64,000 nucleotides of DNA from assembly GCF_000621545.1 (NCBI RefSeq), contig NZ_JHYA01000002.1, positions 62,001 to 126,000 on the forward strand, given 5' to 3'. This document shows, piece after piece, positions 61,030 through 64,000 of this stretch. Positions within the stretch are counted from its first letter, which is position 1, and every line of letters begins with the position of its first letter. The translations under genes and the position numbers were made by a program. The notes beneath the pieces are model-generated. The model was not told where the DNA came from and ran no database searches. It saw only the letters and a program-made list of their open reading frames with translations. This DNA is from Anaerovibrio lipolyticus LB2005 (GTDB lineage Bacteria; Bacillota; Negativicutes; Selenomonadales; Selenomonadaceae).

Positions 61030-61055
61030 AGTTATACCATAATATATGTATAACT
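61030..61055 (+). promoter_or_regulatory. Inverted repeat near the hydE start
   Basis: AGTTATAC (61030-61037) and GTATAACT (61048-61055) are perfect 8-bp arms around a 10-bp AT-rich centre. TTGATA (61012-61017) and TACCAT (61035-61040) with a 17-bp spacer may be the promoter, so the left arm would cover its -10. Confidence 0.5.
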
Positions 61056-61078
61056 AGCTAAAATATTGGGGTGGTTTT

Positions 61079-62101
61079 ATTTCTGTCGTAGATGAAGTTG
61101 AGGCAAAAAAGAATATAACTTTGAAACAGCTTCAATATCTCCTTGATGGAAATGAGGCTGCTTACCTTAAAGAGCGGGCTCTGGCAGTACGGCGGGAGCA
61201 TTATGGCAATGAGGTGTTTATTCGGGGATTGATTGAATTTACAAATTATTGCCGGAATAACTGTTATTATTGTGGTATTCGTCGTGATAACCAGAATGTT
61301 GACAGGTACCGTCTTTCAGAAGGGGAAATAATGGAGTGCTGCACAGAAGGATATCGTCTGGGCTTTCGTACCTTTGTACTTCAGGGAGGCGAGGATGGAT
61401 TTTTTACGGATGAGAAAATTTGCCACATAGTATCATCCATAAAGGGCAGCTTTCCGGATTGTGCTGTCACCCTTTCTATAGGAGAGAAAACGAGAGAGAG
61501 CTATAAGGCTTTTTTTGAGGCTGGGGCAGACAGATACCTTCTTCGCCATGAAACTGCCAATGATGCCCATTACCAAAGGCTTCATCCATCTGAATTATCC
61601 TTGGCTAACCGCAAGGGATGTCTAAATAATCTTAAGGATATAGGCTATCAGGTGGGAGCAGGATTTATGGTGGGGTCCCCAGGCCAGACAACACAAACAC
61701 TATGTGATGATTTGCAGTTTCTACGTGAACTAAATCCTCACATGGTGGGTATAGGTCCCTTTATTCCCCAGCATGATACCCCATTTGCTGCGGAGAAGAC
61801 GGGAACAGTGGATATGACGGTAACCTTGTTGGCTGTTATAAGGCTATTGCTGCCACGGGTTTTATTGCCCGCAACTACAGCTTTGGGTACAATTGACCCA
61901 GTTGGGCGGGAGAAGGGCCTTATGGCAGGAGCCAATGTGGTGATGCCAAATCTTTCGCCAAAGAGGGTTAGAGAGAAATACGCTCTGTATGACAAGAAAA
62001 TCTGTACCGGGGAAGAGGCGGCAGAATGTATAGAGTGTCTTAAAAGAAGGGTAAATAAAATCGGTTGCAGTGTTGTGTGTGACCGGGGAGATTATAGGTG
62101 A
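61079..62101 (+). CDS. hydE: [FeFe]-hydrogenase maturase HydE (radical SAM)
   Basis: HydE is a radical-SAM enzyme needed to build the hydrogenase H-cluster. The cluster motif is CRNNCYYCGIRRDN. TFVLQGGED, RYLLRHETAND and GIGPFIPQHDTP are strongly HydE-like. The frame is open from 61058. TTG 61121 has no ribosome-binding site. The residues upstream (VDEVEAKKNITLKQLQYLL) align with the usual HydE N-terminus, and ATT 61079 is preceded by GGGGTGG. I therefore extend the gene to 61079 (340 residues), a rare start codon; 61121 is the fallback. The stop overlaps hydG by 4 bp. Confidence 0.85.
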   Translation: MSVVDEVEAKKNITLKQLQYLLDGNEAAYLKERALAVRREHYGNEVFIRGLIEFTNYCRNNCYYCGIRRDNQNVDRYRLSEGEIMECCTEGYRLGFRTFVLQGGEDGFFTDEKICHIVSSIKGSFPDCAVTLSIGEKTRESYKAFFEAGADRYLLRHETANDAHYQRLHPSELSLANRKGCLNNLKDIGYQVGAGFMVGSPGQTTQTLCDDLQFLRELNPHMVGIGPFIPQHDTPFAAEKTGTVDMTVTLLAVIRLLLPRVLLPATTALGTIDPVGREKGLMAGANVVMPNLSPKRVREKYALYDKKICTGEEAAECIECLKRRVNKIGCSVVCDRGDYR

Positions 62102-63525
62102 TTCAAATGTATGATATGAAATCTATGAAGGCTGAGGAGTTTATTTCCGATGAGGAAATTCAGGCAACTCTAAGGTATGCTGACGAAAACAAAGATAATA
62201 TGGAGGTCCTTGATGCCATTATTGCCAAGGCAAAATTGGGGAAGGGCCTCAGCCATCGTGAGGCATCTGTGCTTTTGGCCTGTGACAATGAGGAAAAGCT
62301 CCAGGAGATCTATGATTTGGCAAGACAGATTAAGGAGGATTATTACGGTAACCGTATAGTATTATTTGCTCCCTTATATTTGTCCAATTATTGTGTAAAT
62401 GGCTGTCTTTATTGTCCATACCACGCAAAGAATAAACATATCAGCCGCAAGAAGCTGACTCAGGATGAAATACGTCGTGAGGTAATGGCTTTGCAGGATA
62501 TGGGACATAAGCGTCTGGCAATTGAACTTGGTGAGGATCCTGTAAATAATCCTATTGAATATGTACTGGAGTCTATTAATACCATTTACAATATCAAGCA
62601 CAAGAATGGTGCTATACGCCGTGTTAATGTTAATATTGCGGCAACCACTGTGGAGAATTACAAAAAGCTCCATGATGCGGGAATTGGCACATATATACTT
62701 TTTCAGGAGACTTATAACAAAAAGTCTTATGAGGAGCTTCATCCAACGGGACCAAAGCATGATTACGCATATCATACTGAGGCCATGGACAGAGCCCAGG
62801 AGGGCGGAATTGATGATGTGGGCTTAGGCGTCCTCTTTGGGCTTGAGGGATATCGTTATGAGTTTGCGGGACTTTTGATGCACGCAGAGCATTTGGAGGC
62901 AGTTCATGGCGTTGGGCCGCATACCATTAGTGTACCAAGGGTTAAGAAGGCAGATGACATTGATCCGGAAGCCTTTGATAACGGTATCAGTGATGAAATC
63001 TTTGAGAAGATTATTGCCCTCATTCGTGTGGCAGTGCCTTATACGGGAATGATTATTTCCACCCGTGAAGGCAAGACTGTCCGTGAAAAGGCATTGGAGC
63101 TGGGGATTTCCCAGATAAGTGGTGGATCCCGTACCAGTGTTGGCGGTTATGTAGAGGAGGAGCCGGAGGATGATAACTCTGCTCAGTTTGATGTAAGTGA
63201 CCGACGTACTCTGGATGAGGTGTTGAACTGGCTTATTACCCTTGGCTATGTGCCAAGCTTCTGCACTGCATGTTATCGGGAGGGACGTACTGGCGATCGG
63301 TTCATGTCCCTCTGTAAGAGCAAACAGATATTGAATTGCTGTCATCCAAATGCCCTTATGACCTTAAAGGAGTATTTGGAGGATTATGCTAGTGAGGATA
63401 CCAAGAAAAAGGGCATGGCAATGATTGAGTCGGAGCTGAAGAAAATTCCAAATGAAAAGGTTCGTCAGATTGCAGCCCAGCATTTAGCCGAAATAAGTGA
63501 AGGTAAGAGGGACTTTAGGTTTTAA
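62098..63525 (+). CDS. hydG: [FeFe]-hydrogenase maturase HydG (tyrosine lyase)
   Basis: HydG splits tyrosine to supply the CO and CN ligands of the H-cluster. The 475-residue protein starts at GTG 62098, eight bases after GGGGAG. The radical-SAM cluster is C99, C103, C106 in NYCVNGCLYC. The C-terminal auxiliary cluster and its region read CTACYREGRTGDRFM...CKSKQILNCCHPNA, diagnostic of HydG over ThiH. The overlap with hydE and one-base gap to hydF show a single operon. Confidence 0.97.
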   Translation: MIQMYDMKSMKAEEFISDEEIQATLRYADENKDNMEVLDAIIAKAKLGKGLSHREASVLLACDNEEKLQEIYDLARQIKEDYYGNRIVLFAPLYLSNYCVNGCLYCPYHAKNKHISRKKLTQDEIRREVMALQDMGHKRLAIELGEDPVNNPIEYVLESINTIYNIKHKNGAIRRVNVNIAATTVENYKKLHDAGIGTYILFQETYNKKSYEELHPTGPKHDYAYHTEAMDRAQEGGIDDVGLGVLFGLEGYRYEFAGLLMHAEHLEAVHGVGPHTISVPRVKKADDIDPEAFDNGISDEIFEKIIALIRVAVPYTGMIISTREGKTVREKALELGISQISGGSRTSVGGYVEEEPEDDNSAQFDVSDRRTLDEVLNWLITLGYVPSFCTACYREGRTGDRFMSLCKSKQILNCCHPNALMTLKEYLEDYASEDTKKKGMAMIESELKKIPNEKVRQIAAQHLAEISEGKRDFRF

Positions 63526-63526
63526 T

Positions 63527-64000
63527 ATGGCAGAGTTAAATTCAACACCAAATGCCAATAGACTTCACATAGGAATCTTTGGTAGAACAAATAGTGGTAA
63601 ATCTTCTTTGATAAATCTTCTGACGGGGCAAAAAACATCTATTGTGTCTGAGGTGGCAGGTACTACCACAGACCCGGTCTATAAGGCCATGGAAATAAGC
63701 CCTTTGGGAGCCTGTGTTATCATCGACACTCCGGGTATAGAGGATAATTCCTCTTTAGGAGCACAGCGTTTGGTGAAGACCAAGCTGGCCATGGAAAAGA
63801 CGGACGTGGCAATTCTGGTTTTTGCGGCTAATTTCCAAGGCAATTTTGAGGAAGAATATAAGCTGCTGGAAATTTTTCAAAAGAAAAAAGTGCCTGTCCT
63901 ATGTCTTGTTAATTCCTTTGGGAAGATTTTGGGGGAAGACAAGTTAAAGGATACAATATCCGAAAGGCTTCATGGCGACAGCAATGCACTTCTGGTGGCA
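63527..64000 (+). CDS. hydF: [FeFe]-hydrogenase maturation GTPase HydF (partial)
   Basis: The first 158 residues of HydF are present, cut by the window end. HydF is the GTPase scaffold that assembles the diiron subcluster and delivers it to the hydrogenase. The G1 loop GRTNSGKS (about residues 19-26), the switch segment VAGTTTDPVYK and DTPGIED follow in order. The ATG is two bases after the hydG stop. The C-terminal [4Fe-4S] domain is not visible. Confidence 0.95.
   Translation, partial: MAELNSTPNANRLHIGIFGRTNSGKSSLINLLTGQKTSIVSEVAGTTTDPVYKAMEISPLGACVIIDTPGIEDNSSLGAQRLVKTKLAMEKTDVAILVFAANFQGNFEEEYKLLEIFQKKKVPVLCLVNSFGKILGEDKLKDTISERLHGDSNALLVA

Noticed and set aside
60876-61061. 61-codon frame after the antitoxin gene
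   Set aside because: It has no ribosome-binding site, runs through the terminator, the ACTTCAA array and the inverted repeat, and has an unlikely composition.

Overview
The window reads as chromosomal DNA of a strictly anaerobic Bacillota. Evidence includes a division cluster with DUF881 and small basic protein genes before ftsZ, CIRCE and T-box regulation, a GerMN lipoprotein, an oxygen-labile serine dehydratase and an [FeFe]-hydrogenase maturation operon. Membership of the Negativicutes (Selenomonas/Anaerovibrio-like, diderm) is my inference from gene content and order. No gene in the window proves an outer membrane. I saw no tRNA or rRNA genes, insertion sequence, prophage or CRISPR array.

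Layout. 1-2.5 kb: end of a division cluster (ftsQ end, DUF881, sbp, ftsZ). 2.6-6.3 kb: orphan solute-binding protein, rimO, pncC and a secreted protein. 6.4-10.8 kb: htpG behind a perfect CIRCE operator, then a chemoreceptor. 10.9-12.2 kb: an AraC regulator divergent from a small protein resembling a fragment of DapF. 12.3-18.7 kb: purine operon purE-C-F-M-N-H-D, in which purH carries only the cyclohydrolase domain. 18.7-25.7 kb: small protein, M16C protease, dapA, sdaAB-sdaAA and a secreted protein. 25.8-35.1 kb: a peptidoglycan glycosyltransferase, then arginine synthesis argC-J-B-D, argF, argG-argH behind tandem ARG boxes. 35.2-40.3 kb: exported GH13 glucosidase, then envelope genes (ComEC-like lipoprotein, DUF3006, amidase, GerMN). 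40.5-44 kb: a YdjI-YdjG-YdjH-like envelope-stress module without PspA. 44.1-50 kb: uppP, exoA, a DnaQ-like exonuclease, and T-box-controlled ileS of the long type-2 class. 50.1-57.5 kb: acyltransferase, pyrimidine-nucleoside phosphorylase with a signal-peptide-like N-terminus, nitroreductase, glcD/glcF-type lactate or glycolate oxidase, and a Tat-exported metallophosphatase. 57.5-60.9 kb: secreted orphans, an XRE regulator with a palindromic operator candidate, and a RelE/HigB-HigA-type toxin-antitoxin pair. 61.0-64 kb: hydE-hydG-hydF (hydF cut by the window end).

Most of the window is housekeeping biosynthesis in tight co-directional operons separated by intrinsic terminators. The less explained material lies in control regions and small envelope genes. 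It includes a repeated covarying element ahead of two exported-protein genes, an apparently leaderless toxin mRNA, a helically phased ACTTCAA array before the hydrogenase operon, a 183-bp nested palindrome in the arginine operon, and a secreted 472-residue protein with its own divergent regulator. Where several start codons are possible I chose by ribosome-binding site, promoter position or family N-terminus, and say so in the entry.
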